Shown here: positions 54,793-63,437 of the stretch, in pieces
Layout: each line of letters starts with the position of its first letter
How positions within the stretch are numbered: position 1 is the stretch's first letter
Assembly: GCF_033547075.1 (NCBI RefSeq)
Contig: NZ_CP137891.1
Coordinates: 2,418,001 to 2,482,000 of the forward strand
DNA: 64,000 bases
DNA from: Flavobacterium ardleyense
GTDB taxonomy: Bacteria; Bacteroidota; Bacteroidia; Flavobacteriales; Flavobacteriaceae
Direction of reading: 5' to 3'
Made by a program: the position numbers and the translations under genes
Notes under the pieces: generated by a model
Databases searched by the model: none
Seen by the model: the letters and a program-made list of their open reading frames with translations, nothing else
Told to the model about the DNA's origin: nothing

Positions 54793-56892
54793 ATGGCAGA
54801 TATTAAAAAGTACAAATATATAGATCGCGAAAAAAGCTGGCTTGCCTTTAATGCCAGAGTTTTGCAGGAAGCGGCAGATCCAAGTGTTCCTTTATTAGAT
54901 AGATTACGGTTTTTAGGTATATTTTCGAATAATTTAGATGAATTTTTCAGAGTTCGATTTGCAGCAATTCGCAGATTGAGTCTTTCTGGAAATTCTTCAG
55001 AAAAGGTTTTGGGCGGAATTTCGGCTCAAACGCTTGTAAAGGATATTACAAAAATAGTTATACAACAACAGTCTGAAAGTTTGCGGATCCTTAATATTAT
55101 CGAAACCCAACTGGCAAAGGAAAATGTTTTCATTATAAATGAAAATGAAGTTTCTAAGGAACAAGAAATCTTTATTAGAGATTATTTTATTCAAAAGGTT
55201 AGTCCTGCAATGGTCACAATTATTTTGAATGATTTGGCCGAATTTCCGTTGCTGCTTGATACTTCTGGCTATTTAGCAGTGAAGCTGGTCATGAAGTCAC
55301 CAAAGAATCCAGAAGACATGTTTCCCGAAATCCGCTATGCCATTATTGAAATACCTAAAACTCTAAATAGATTTGTGGTACTTCCGGCAGATGACGACAA
55401 GCAATCGATTATAATGCTCGATGACGTGATCCGATACAATTTGGAAAGTATCTTTAGTATTTTTGATTATGAAAGTGTATCTGCTCACATGATTAAAATT
55501 ACCAGAGATGCCGAGCTGGATATTGACAGTGATATGAGCAAGAGTATCATTCAGAAAATTGCAACTAGCGTAAGAGATCGAAGAATTGGAGAACCGGTCA
55601 GATTTGTTTATGATCAGTCAATTGAAAAAGATACTTTAAATTATTTTCTGACGCACATGCAGATTAATGCGTCTGATAGTATTATTCCTGGAGGCCGTTA
55701 CCACAATCGTCGTGATTATATGAACTTTCCAAATTTAGGGAGATTTGATTTGCAATACGCCTCAGTTGTTCCGTTGCCGATTGAAGGATTGAAGATGGAT
55801 GGTAGCATTCTGAGCAGAATTGCAGAAAAAGATTTCTTGATTAACGCGCCCTACCAATCATTTTCATATGTGATAAAATTTTTGAGAGAAGCAGCTTTGG
55901 ACCCGAAAGTTATTGCAATAAGAATCACTATTTACAGACTAGCGCGGAATTCCCAAATTATTAGTTCTCTAATAAATGCAGCTAAAAACGGTAAAAAAGT
56001 TGTAGTGCAAATCGAATTACAAGCACGATTTGACGAAGTTAGTAATATTTACTACGCTGAATTGATGCAAACTGAGGGTATTGAGGTAATTTTTGGAATT
56101 AAAGGACTAAAGGTACACAGTAAAATCTGCCTCATTGATCGGGTAGAAGACAGCAAAATCAAGCGATATGGACTAATTTCGACTGGAAATTTTAATGAAA
56201 ATACCGCCAAGATTTATACCGATGTAACTCTTTTTACGAGTCACCCTAAGATTACCAAAGACATGTCAAAGATCTTTGATTTTTTTGATGTTAATTATCG
56301 TGTGCATCGCTACAAGCATTTGATTGTTTCTCCGCATTACACACGTGGTGCATTTTACAGACTTATTGATCGAGAAATAACTCATGCAAAAGCTGGAAGA
56401 AAGGCATACATAAAATTAAAGATGAACAGCTTATCTGATTATGGTTTAATAGATAAATTATACGACGCTAGTAGAGCTGGTGTTAAGATTCAATTAATTG
56501 TACGGGGGATTTGCTCATTGATTCCGGGTGAAAAGGGGATGAGTGAAAATATTCAAGCCATAAGCTGTGTAGATCGTTTTCTAGAGCATTCTAGAATTTA
56601 CATTTTTGGCAACAATGATAATCCGGATGTTTTTATTTCTTCGGCCGACTTTATGAGTCGAAATATGGAAGAAAGAGTAGAAGTGACTTGTCCTATTTAT
56701 GATAAAGATATTAAAGGTGAACTAATTGACACTTTTAATATTGGTTGGAAAGGAAATGTGAAGTCTCGTTATCACTCAGAAAAGCTCGATAATAAATATA
56801 AATACAGAGGAAGTAAGCCTGAATTTAGAGCTCAAGAAGAAACCTACAATTACTACCGCGATCGACTTAATGTGATTACGGAGCCTATTTAG
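54793..56892 (+). CDS. ppk1: Polyphosphate kinase 1
   Basis: PPK1 makes inorganic polyphosphate from ATP. The 699-residue enzyme has the N-terminal domain (REKSWLAFNARVLQEA, RFLGIFSNNLDEFFRVR) and a catalytic part related to phospholipase D. The phosphorylated His is in LKVHSKICLI and the second His in RFLEHSRIYIFG. Length is standard. The phosphatase of the same metabolite (ppx) follows after a repeat element. Confidence 0.96.
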   Translation: MADIKKYKYIDREKSWLAFNARVLQEAADPSVPLLDRLRFLGIFSNNLDEFFRVRFAAIRRLSLSGNSSEKVLGGISAQTLVKDITKIVIQQQSESLRILNIIETQLAKENVFIINENEVSKEQEIFIRDYFIQKVSPAMVTIILNDLAEFPLLLDTSGYLAVKLVMKSPKNPEDMFPEIRYAIIEIPKTLNRFVVLPADDDKQSIIMLDDVIRYNLESIFSIFDYESVSAHMIKITRDAELDIDSDMSKSIIQKIATSVRDRRIGEPVRFVYDQSIEKDTLNYFLTHMQINASDSIIPGGRYHNRRDYMNFPNLGRFDLQYASVVPLPIEGLKMDGSILSRIAEKDFLINAPYQSFSYVIKFLREAALDPKVIAIRITIYRLARNSQIISSLINAAKNGKKVVVQIELQARFDEVSNIYYAELMQTEGIEVIFGIKGLKVHSKICLIDRVEDSKIKRYGLISTGNFNENTAKIYTDVTLFTSHPKITKDMSKIFDFFDVNYRVHRYKHLIVSPHYTRGAFYRLIDREITHAKAGRKAYIKLKMNSLSDYGLIDKLYDASRAGVKIQLIVRGICSLIPGEKGMSENIQAISCVDRFLEHSRIYIFGNNDNPDVFISSADFMSRNMEERVEVTCPIYDKDIKGELIDTFNIGWKGNVKSRYHSEKLDNKYKYRGSKPEFRAQEETYNYYRDRLNVITEPI

Positions 56893-56929
56893 TATTTTTG
56901 TAGAAAGTCGTGTTAGAGGCACTATTCGC

Positions 56930-57090
56930 TAGCACTGATAGCAGCATAAATCCCGGAGACGACAAAGCTAGTTTTTTGCTGGCAGACAAGAGCGACCTGT
57001 AGTCCCGATAGCTATCGGGATCTTTTTATGGCATTGCAAAAACAGCTTTGTGGCGAGGAATTGCAGAAAATAGCAGGAATGGCTCCTTAA
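56930..57090 (+). repeat. REP-like element, copy 4
   Basis: It begins CTAGCACTGATAGCAGCATA and ends GCAGGAATGGCTCCTT. The centre holds an 18-base perfect palindrome (57003-57020) followed by TCTTTTT, so it may also end ppk1 transcription. Confidence 0.65.
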
Positions 57091-57144
57091 AATAAACAAA
57101 AAAATGCTTGAAAGAATTTTAATATTTGAGCTTAAAAAAATTTT

Positions 57145-58050
57145 ATGATTACTATTAAAAAGTTTGCCGCAATAGATATTGGCTCCAATGCAATGAGGCT
57201 TTTGGTGAGTAATATCATCGAGGAAAGGGGTAAGGAGCCGCAGTTTAATAAAAGCTCCCTTGTTCGTGTTCCAATTCGATTGGGTCAAGATGCCTTTACG
57301 GTTGGCGAAATTAGCGAGGAAAATATCGAACGGATGATCGATGCTATGAAAGCGTACAAACTGCTGATGAAAGTGCATCGAGTGGAACGGTATATGGCGT
57401 GCGCAACATCGGCAATGCGTGAAGCTTTTAATGGTAAGGAAGTGGCCGAAATTATTAGAGCTGAGGCTGAGATTAATATTAATATAATTGAAGGAAAAAC
57501 TGAAGCTTCCATCATTGCTGCTACCGATTTGCATGAAATTATCAAGTCAGAAGAAACCTATTTATACGTTGATGTGGGCGGGGGAAGCACAGAATTTTCA
57601 CTCTTTTCAAACAAAAGGATTGTGGCTTCCAAATCATTTAAAGTAGGAACTGTCCGACTGCTGAATGAGATGATTCACGATTATGTTTGGCAAGAAATTG
57701 AGAAGTGGATTCGCACTGCAACCGAGCATTATGAAAAAGTGATCATGATTGGAACCGGTGGAAACATTAACAAATTGTTTAAAATGTCAGGAAAATTGCA
57801 ACAAAAACCGCTTTCCTATATTTACTTGAACAATCAATATTCAATGCTTAATAATATGTCTTATGAGCAGAGAATTTCAGATTTAGCACTCAATCCAGAT
57901 CGAGCTGATGTCATTATTCCCGCATTAAGAGTTTATCTAAATGCCATGAAATGGAGTGGTGCTTCTAGTATATATGTCCCAAAGATTGGACTGTCTGATG
58001 GAATAATTAAAGCGATGTATTACGACAAAATAGATTACACAATACTCTAA
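57145..58050 (+). CDS. ppx: Ppx/GppA family exopolyphosphatase
   Basis: The 301-residue protein is the short single-domain pair form of the Ppx/GppA family (ASKHA fold), with phosphate loops AAIDIGSNAMRLLV and LYVDVGGGSTEFSLF and a third in IGTGGNINKL. It cleaves polyphosphate or the guanosine pentaphosphate alarmone. Proximity to ppk1 favours polyphosphate. It converges with dnaX, 41 bases away. Confidence 0.9.
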   Translation: MITIKKFAAIDIGSNAMRLLVSNIIEERGKEPQFNKSSLVRVPIRLGQDAFTVGEISEENIERMIDAMKAYKLLMKVHRVERYMACATSAMREAFNGKEVAEIIRAEAEININIIEGKTEASIIAATDLHEIIKSEETYLYVDVGGGSTEFSLFSNKRIVASKSFKVGTVRLLNEMIHDYVWQEIEKWIRTATEHYEKVIMIGTGGNINKLFKMSGKLQQKPLSYIYLNNQYSMLNNMSYEQRISDLALNPDRADVIIPALRVYLNAMKWSGASSIYVPKIGLSDGIIKAMYYDKIDYTIL

Positions 58051-58091
58051 TATTCAATTTCATATCAGCAACTACTTAAACTATACATTTT

Positions 58092-59818
58092 CTAAAAGTA
58101 GAGTCCAAAAGTATTTTTAAGCAACTCAATATCAGGATTAATTTCGTGCAGTCTATTGTAGCGATCTTGATCTGTGTAGGCTTTTCGGACAGCCATTTGC
58201 TCATTTACAATCACATCGATAGTGATTTTATGATTTTGCAAATGACCACGTAGATAGCTCACTAATTTTCCCTTTTCGGCATCAAAATCAATTTTTGAAC
58301 CTTGATTTGGCAGTTCGTATGTAATAGTAGTACCATCAACTTGCGGATCATTAATTAGCAATAACGCCTCCATAATTTTGAAACCTTCATCGCTTAACCG
58401 CTGTGCGTACTTGGCCCAGTGAAATTTCACATCTAGTTCGGTAAAATCTAAAGCAGGTAAATGCTCGTGATTTTGCTGAATAGGTTTAAAACTTTTTTCT
58501 AATTCTTTCTTCGCCTTAATACTAGAAATAGAAAATGCCGATGGTTGTTTTGATAAAGGAGTTGCGGGAGTAATATCAATTGGTGCCGTCGCTGGATTAT
58601 TTATTCCGGTAGCATTTGTCGCAACTGAGGAAGTTGTGCTGACATCAAGCTTTTGTGGAATTCCCTCACTGACAATTTGCGGCGCTTCGACTTCACGATT
58701 TAAAACCCTTTTGTAGAAATTTTTGGCTGCAATTATGTAGCCATCAACTTTTTTTTTTCTCCATCAAATGTGATAGAGGCAAGCTGCATCAAACATAATT
58801 CGACCAGCAATCGTTGATTTTGACTGACTTTATACTTTAAATCGCATTCATTTGCCATCGCAATTCCTTTCATAAGAAAATCCGCAGAGGCTTTTTTCGA
58901 TTGCTCAAAATATGCTCTTTTAGTTTGGTCGCCTGCTTCTATAAGGGCAATAGTTGAGGGAGTTTGCGACATAAGTAAATCTCTAAAATGCGATGCTAAG
59001 CCCGAGATAAAGTGGTGGCCATCAAATCCTTTGCTAAGCACCTCGTTGTAAGCAATTAGCAGATCTGGAATCTTATTCTTCAAAATAAGATTGGTCATAT
59101 TCAAGTACGTCTCATAATCGAGAACATTTAAATTCTCAGTTACCGCTTGGCGAGTAAGATTCTTTCCGCAAAAGGACACAACTCTATCAAAAATTGATAA
59201 CGCGTCGCGCATGGCACCATCCGCTTTTTGAGCGATAATATGCAATGCATCTTCTTCGTAAATCACGCCCTGACTGTCTGCAACTTCTGCCAAGTGCTCT
59301 TTTGCATCCTTAACGGTAATTCTTTTGAAATCGAAAATCTGACATCGAGATAATATTGTCGGAATTATTTTGTGTTTCTCAGTAGTCGCGAGAATAAATA
59401 TTGCGTGTTTTGGCGGTTCTTCTAATGTCTTCAAAAATGCATTAAACGCACTTGCCGATAGCATGTGAACCTCGTCAATGATATAAACTTTATAGATTCC
59501 TGTTTGTGGTGGGATTCTAACTTGGTCAATCAGACTTCTGATATCATCTACAGAGTTATTGGAAGCAGCATCAAGTTCAAAAACATTAAATGCGAAATCT
59601 TCTTCAGGATCATCATATCCCGGTTGATTAATTTTACGCGCCAAAATTCTAGCACATGTTGTCTTTCCAACACCTCTAGGTCCTGTGAAAAGCAATGCTT
59701 GCGCCAAATGATTTGTCTCAATAGCGTTTAGCAATGTATTTGTAATGGCAGATTGACCAACAACATCCTTGAATGTTTGGGGTCTATATTTTCGGGCAGA
59801 TACGACGAATTGTTCCAT
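58092..59818 (-). CDS. dnaX: DNA polymerase III tau subunit, made by -1 frameshift in dnaX
   Basis: The full-length clamp-loader subunit would need a -1 frameshift at the A10 run (minus strand 58758-58749). The first 357 residues are read in frame 0. Re-reading the G at 58748 opens a 218-codon frame (VDGYIIAAKNFYKR, through a Pro/Thr-rich linker, to NTFGLYF) with no stop until 58092, for 575 residues in total. The downstream part looks like a tau tail: flexible linker, then a folded end (KFHWAKYAQRLSDEGFK). A single-base sequencing error in the homopolymer could also give this picture. A consensus promoter stands just upstream. Confidence 0.75.
58725..58762 (-). promoter_or_regulatory. dnaX: dnaX slippery site (frameshift or transcription slippage signal)
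   Basis: Frame 0 reads GGA GAA AAA AAA AAG TTG, which contains the heptamer A AAA AAG in the same phase as Escherichia coli dnaX. GGAG precedes it and a weak hairpin (58742-58737 with 58730-58725, one mismatch) follows. The run of ten A could also cause RNA polymerase slippage. Confidence 0.6.
58733..59818 (-). CDS. dnaX: DNA polymerase III gamma subunit (frame 0 product of dnaX)
   Basis: Reading straight through gives a 361-residue protein ending GEKKKLMAT. It has the complete clamp-loader ATPase: Walker A GPRGVGKTTCAR (residues 45-56), Walker B YIIDEVHMLS, the SRC sensor in ILSRCQIF, and the collar domain. In the standard zinc site the four Cys between Walker A and B are absent, as is common in Bacteroidota. 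The stop is only four codons after the slippery run, the same geometry as Escherichia coli gamma. Confidence 0.85.
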   Translation of the reverse strand: MEQFVVSARKYRPQTFKDVVGQSAITNTLLNAIETNHLAQALLFTGPRGVGKTTCARILARKINQPGYDDPEEDFAFNVFELDAASNNSVDDIRSLIDQVRIPPQTGIYKVYIIDEVHMLSASAFNAFLKTLEEPPKHAIFILATTEKHKIIPTILSRCQIFDFKRITVKDAKEHLAEVADSQGVIYEEDALHIIAQKADGAMRDALSIFDRVVSFCGKNLTRQAVTENLNVLDYETYLNMTNLILKNKIPDLLIAYNEVLSKGFDGHHFISGLASHFRDLLMSQTPSTIALIEAGDQTKRAYFEQSKKASADFLMKGIAMANECDLKYKVSQNQRLLVELCLMQLASITFDGEKKKLMAT

Positions 59819-59834
59819 AGTTTTTCTCGGTGTA

Positions 59835-59864
59835 CAAATATAGTTTTTTAAATCTGTAGCACAA
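59835..59864 (-). promoter_or_regulatory. dnaX: dnaX promoter
   Basis: On the minus strand TTG (59864-59862), 19 bases, TATATTTG (59842-59835). The predicted leader is only about 10 nt. Confidence 0.7.
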
Positions 59865-59994
59865 AAATCTTATCCTAAATTGGGCCTCAAAAACAGTAAT
59901 ACTTTTTACAAACTAGAAATTTATTTTGAAAAATTTCGGAAAAATTGATTTGGATAATTTTAAGGTTTACTACTATATGATATTACTGGAAGGG

Positions 59995-61071
59995 TTAGAC
60001 AAGAGCTTCGGCTATCTTTTCGTTTTCTAAAAGGTGTAAGAGCAATTCCTCATCCATTTCAAGACCATTGCTTTTCTCAATGCATTCTTCTGTATATTTT
60101 GCAATAGAACCACTTTCATAGGAAGCAATTACACTTGGATGAACGTAATATTTCTTGCAAACACTTCGAGTATTTCCTAGTTTTGAAGATACTGAGTCGA
60201 TTACTTCAATAACCTTTCTATTGAAATCTGTTTTAGTTTCAAATTCTCCAATATTTCTAAATAAAGAAAGTGCATGCTTTGTGCCTGACCAAGCTCTAAA
60301 ATCTTTGGCAGTAAAATCTTGCTCAGTAATTTGCTTCAAGTAATTGTTTACATCAGTTGAACTAATAGTGTGATGACTACCGTCTTTATCATAATACTGG
60401 AATAAATCATAGCCTGGAATGTCCTTGCATTTTTTTACTAGATTAGCAAGTTTTCTGCTTTTTAGATCTATTTGATGCTTAACACCTTTCTTGCCAATAA
60501 ACTCAAAAGTAACTGTGCTATTTTCAATTTGTACGTGCTTATCTCGCAGAGTTGTCAGTCCAAAAGATCCGTACAACTTTTTGTATGCATCGTTGCCAAT
60601 TCTGATATTAGTGTCTTCCATCAACCGAATTACAAGAGCTATTACTTTCTCATAACAGAGATCTTTTCGACTCAAATCTTTATCAACTTGCTCGCGTATT
60701 TTTGGCAGAGCCAAGGCGAAGGAGCGAAGTCGATAAAATTTAGATTGGTTTCGCATCTTGTTCCAATGAGGATGGTAGCGATATTGCTTTCGACCTTTTG
60801 AATCAATTCCGGTTGCTTGAAGATGTGAATTTTCGTATTTAGAAATCCACACATCTTGCCACGCTGGAGGAAGGACAAGAGTTCTGAAACGCTCTAGCAA
60901 CTCTTTGTCTGTAACAAGCTCGCCATCAGCATCAAAGTACTTAAAATTTTTGCCGGAAGCTTTTCTAGAATAGCCTCCAACAGAATTGGCAGCATATCTC
61001 AAACCCACCGCCTTCGCGGTAAGTTTGGGATCGCTGCCAATTTTTTCTAATTTAGCTTGTAGCCTATTCAT
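59995..61071 (-). CDS. DNA topoisomerase IB (poxvirus-type)
   Basis: The 358-residue enzyme relaxes supercoils through a 3'-phosphotyrosine link. Active-site residues appear in RLMEDTNIRIGND, FIGKKGVKH, KDFRAWSGTKHALSLF, and the KKYYVHPSVIASY box carrying the presumptive catalytic Tyr. The N-terminal LRYAANSVGGYSRKASG is the clamp region. Its start is 6 bases after a small-protein gene, so the two are likely co-transcribed. Confidence 0.92.
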   Translation of the reverse strand: MNRLQAKLEKIGSDPKLTAKAVGLRYAANSVGGYSRKASGKNFKYFDADGELVTDKELLERFRTLVLPPAWQDVWISKYENSHLQATGIDSKGRKQYRYHPHWNKMRNQSKFYRLRSFALALPKIREQVDKDLSRKDLCYEKVIALVIRLMEDTNIRIGNDAYKKLYGSFGLTTLRDKHVQIENSTVTFEFIGKKGVKHQIDLKSRKLANLVKKCKDIPGYDLFQYYDKDGSHHTISSTDVNNYLKQITEQDFTAKDFRAWSGTKHALSLFRNIGEFETKTDFNRKVIEVIDSVSSKLGNTRSVCKKYYVHPSVIASYESGSIAKYTEECIEKSNGLEMDEELLLHLLENEKIAEALV

Positions 61072-61077
61072 AACAAA

Positions 61078-61380
61078 CTATTCTTCTTCTCTACCTTTTA
61101 TGGTTAGTTCGTGTAGCGTACGAGTTGCGCTTTTTTCTCCAAAAGCCATATCACCAGCTACAAACACGCCAAGTTCTCCTTTATCAGACTTAATTCCATA
61201 TACGGTTGCTTCATCTCCTGGATCACTTTGCCCTTCATACCTGTAGATGTGCATAATTTCATAATTATTTGGACATTCTAAAATATCGTTTTCTTTCAAA
61301 TTGTAGTCAACTGTATAGCCTTTGGCTTTTAATTCTTCTAAGGCTTTTGATACGGTTGCATAATGATACATGTGGCTCAT
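61078..61380 (-). CDS. Small conserved protein, unknown function
   Basis: The 100-residue cytoplasmic protein begins MSHMYHYATVSKALEELKAKGY and has a beta-rich centre (NYEIMHIYRYEGQSDPGDEA) and a GVFVAGDMAFGEKSA segment. Homologues in Bacteroidota are often named phosphoribosylpyrophosphate synthetase, but it has no PRPP loop and I would not use that name. A start at the second Met (codon 4) is also possible. It is encoded 6 bases before topoisomerase IB. Confidence 0.75.
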   Translation of the reverse strand: MSHMYHYATVSKALEELKAKGYTVDYNLKENDILECPNNYEIMHIYRYEGQSDPGDEATVYGIKSDKGELGVFVAGDMAFGEKSATRTLHELTIKGREEE

Positions 61381-61515
61381 AATAATAGTTTTTTAATAGT
61401 TTGGTTTTTTTGTCTATTTGGTAAAAACTAAAGTACTCTATTTCTCAACTGTTTTATAACAAGAAAATGTTAAAGTAAAAAATTGCTAGTTTCAGCAACA
61501 GCAAAAAAATAACCT

Positions 61516-61523
61516 TATCTTTG
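61516..61523 (+). promoter_or_regulatory. rnpB: -7 box of the rnpB promoter
   Basis: TATCTTTG matches TAnnTTTG and ends 4 bases before the first paired base of RNase P RNA. The nearest TTG is 30 bases upstream, so the -33 part is unclear. Confidence 0.65.
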
Positions 61524-61527
61524 CCGC

Positions 61528-61852
61528 AGCAGACCGCCTTATCGCCGATTTGAATATTCAGAAAGGAGGAAAGTCCGGACACCACAGAGAAGCATAGCGG
61601 GTAACACCCGTCGGGTCATTTTTTCATTGAAAAATTGATTTAGGACAAGTGCAACAGAAAGTATGTACAGGTAATGCTGTAGTGAAAACAGGTAAACTCT
61701 ATGCGGTGAAATACCAAGTATATCAGCATTTAAGGGCGTCTCGTTCGTTGTTGAAGGGTAGGTAGTTTGAGCTTGCAAGCAATTGCAAGTCTAGATAAAT
61801 GATAAGGTATCGGTAGTAATACTGAGAACAGAATCCGGCTTACAGGTCTGCT
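61528..61852 (+). ncRNA. rnpB: RNase P RNA
   Basis: RNase P RNA is the ribozyme that matures the 5' end of tRNA. The universal 5' core is present as GAAAGGAGGAAAGTCCGGAC, and the 3' core as ACAGAATCCGGCTTACAG. The ends pair as AGCAGACC (61528-61535) with GGTCTGCT (61845-61852), forming P1. The length of about 325 nt fits a class A RNA. A T7 run at 61852-61858 ends it. Frames overlapping it are not genes. Confidence 0.95.
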
Positions 61853-61856
61853 TTTT

Positions 61857-63311
61857 TTATAATAATGGTGATAATAATCGAGCAGTTTGCTCTAATAATC
61901 CTTGCCATTTTCCTCTCTCGTTCCATCTTTGCACATCAATTTTTTCTGAATTAAGCAGATCTTGGTAAAAGATATCAGTCATTTTATTTGCTATTTCACT
62001 ATCGAAAATAACTGCATTTACTTCGAAATTAAGTTCAAAACTGCGCTGATCCATATTGGCAGTTCCAACGATAGAAACCTGTTTGTCAATAACCATTGTT
62101 TTGGCATGTAGAAATCCTTTTTGATATAAATAAATTTCAACCCCGGCATCCAACAATATTCCGTAATAGGAACTAGCAGCTAAATTTACAATTTTAGAAT
62201 CTGAGATTCCCGGTACTAGAAGTTTTACAGAAACTCCACTCAAAGCAGCCGTTATTAACGCATTCTTTATAGAATTTCCTGGAATAAAATAAGGACTGGC
62301 GATTAACAATTCTTCTTTGGCCAACTGAATTGTTTGCAAAAGTGAAAACATCACCGATGGTCGGTCAGAATCTGGGCCACTACCAACAATTTGAACTAAT
62401 TTATTTGAATTAATTCCAACTGGAATATTCTTTGGAAAAAACTCGTCGTTTGGTTGCAATTGCTGTTTTGCACAAAAATTCCAATCACACAAAAACAAGT
62501 ACTGCAAATAATGAACACCCGCCCCGCTAATTTTTAAATGCATATCTCTCCAGTAAAGTCCGGGATTATTCGAGTCATTACTATATTTATCACTAACGTT
62601 TATACCACCCACAAAACCTTTTGATCCATCAACAACGATAATTTTTCGGTGATTTCGATAATTTAATCTATTGGCTAACACCAAGATACGAACTTTAGAA
62701 AATGCAAACGCTTCTACACCGTTTTCACGAAGGTTTTTCACCATTCTTTTGCGGAGGGTGCTGCTCCCAAAATCGTCGTAAATGAAACGTACTTTTACAC
62801 CCTTTGCCGCTCTTTCAATTAAAATTTCCTCAATTTGCTTTCCTATTATATCGTCTTCGTAAATGTAATATTCAATATGAATATGATATTTTGCATTTAG
62901 TAAAACATCAAGCACCGCGGGAAATTTTTGCTCACCATTTACAAGTATTTCCACCTCGTTATTCTCCGTCAATGGACTAAGAGTATCATTTAGTATTAGA
63001 GTAGAAAGAGGTTTTTTATCACCAAGTAATTCCTGATAATTACGGACAACTTTTTCTGAATAATTAAAAACTTCAATTCTTGTCTGTTCCAACAAATCCT
63101 CATCACGCGTTAGTTTTTTACTAAACATCTTTCGCTTGCTATAATTGATCCCAATGGAAAAATAAAAAATTATTCCAAAAATCGGTGCAATCAAGACTAG
63201 AAGCAAGTATGCGATTGTTTTAGTGTTATTTTGAGTATCGTAAATGATTCTCATACAAACTAATAGTAGAATAATTATGTAAATTATTTGAAGGACCAGA
63301 ATCCATTCCAT
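61857..63311 (-). CDS. cls: Cardiolipin synthase, phospholipase D family
   Basis: The enzyme joins two phosphatidylglycerols to form cardiolipin in the inner membrane. The 484-residue protein has two N-terminal membrane segments and two HKD motifs: HRKIIVVDGSKGFVGG and HAKTMVIDKQVSIVGTAN. Length is standard for ClsA. It converges on rnpB, with its stop codon inside the T run that ends the RNA. It is separate from the PLD-like fold of ppk1. Confidence 0.92.
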   Translation of the reverse strand: MEWILVLQIIYIIILLLVCMRIIYDTQNNTKTIAYLLLVLIAPIFGIIFYFSIGINYSKRKMFSKKLTRDEDLLEQTRIEVFNYSEKVVRNYQELLGDKKPLSTLILNDTLSPLTENNEVEILVNGEQKFPAVLDVLLNAKYHIHIEYYIYEDDIIGKQIEEILIERAAKGVKVRFIYDDFGSSTLRKRMVKNLRENGVEAFAFSKVRILVLANRLNYRNHRKIIVVDGSKGFVGGINVSDKYSNDSNNPGLYWRDMHLKISGAGVHYLQYLFLCDWNFCAKQQLQPNDEFFPKNIPVGINSNKLVQIVGSGPDSDRPSVMFSLLQTIQLAKEELLIASPYFIPGNSIKNALITAALSGVSVKLLVPGISDSKIVNLAASSYYGILLDAGVEIYLYQKGFLHAKTMVIDKQVSIVGTANMDQRSFELNFEVNAVIFDSEIANKMTDIFYQDLLNSEKIDVQRWNERGKWQGLLEQTARLLSPLL

Positions 63312-63386
63312 AGCTTAAAATTTATACTTCGTGAAGTTACTATACAGCGAGCAAAAATGAATGATTTATTTATAAAAATAAGTAAA

Positions 63387-63414
63387 TTGCTCTCTCGATT
63401 GAATTGTATCTTTG
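63387..63414 (+). promoter_or_regulatory. Promoter of the panE-like gene
   Basis: TTG (63387-63389), 17 bases, TATCTTTG (63407-63414), full consensus, 24 bases before the ATG. Confidence 0.7.
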
Positions 63415-63437
63415 TAAATAGCATAAAAAATTATAAG

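Noticed and set aside
57003..57020. Perfect 18-base palindrome as an operator
   Set aside because: It lies in a repeat element and is followed by a T run, so a transcription-ending hairpin is more likely than a protein site.
58092..58430. Independent 112-residue gene starting at 58430
   Set aside because: The frame is open and protein-like for a further 106 codons upstream to the A10 run of dnaX, so it is the end of the tau tail.
61539..61778. 79-codon minus-strand frame
   Set aside because: It lies wholly inside RNase P RNA, opposite to conserved ribozyme core sequence.
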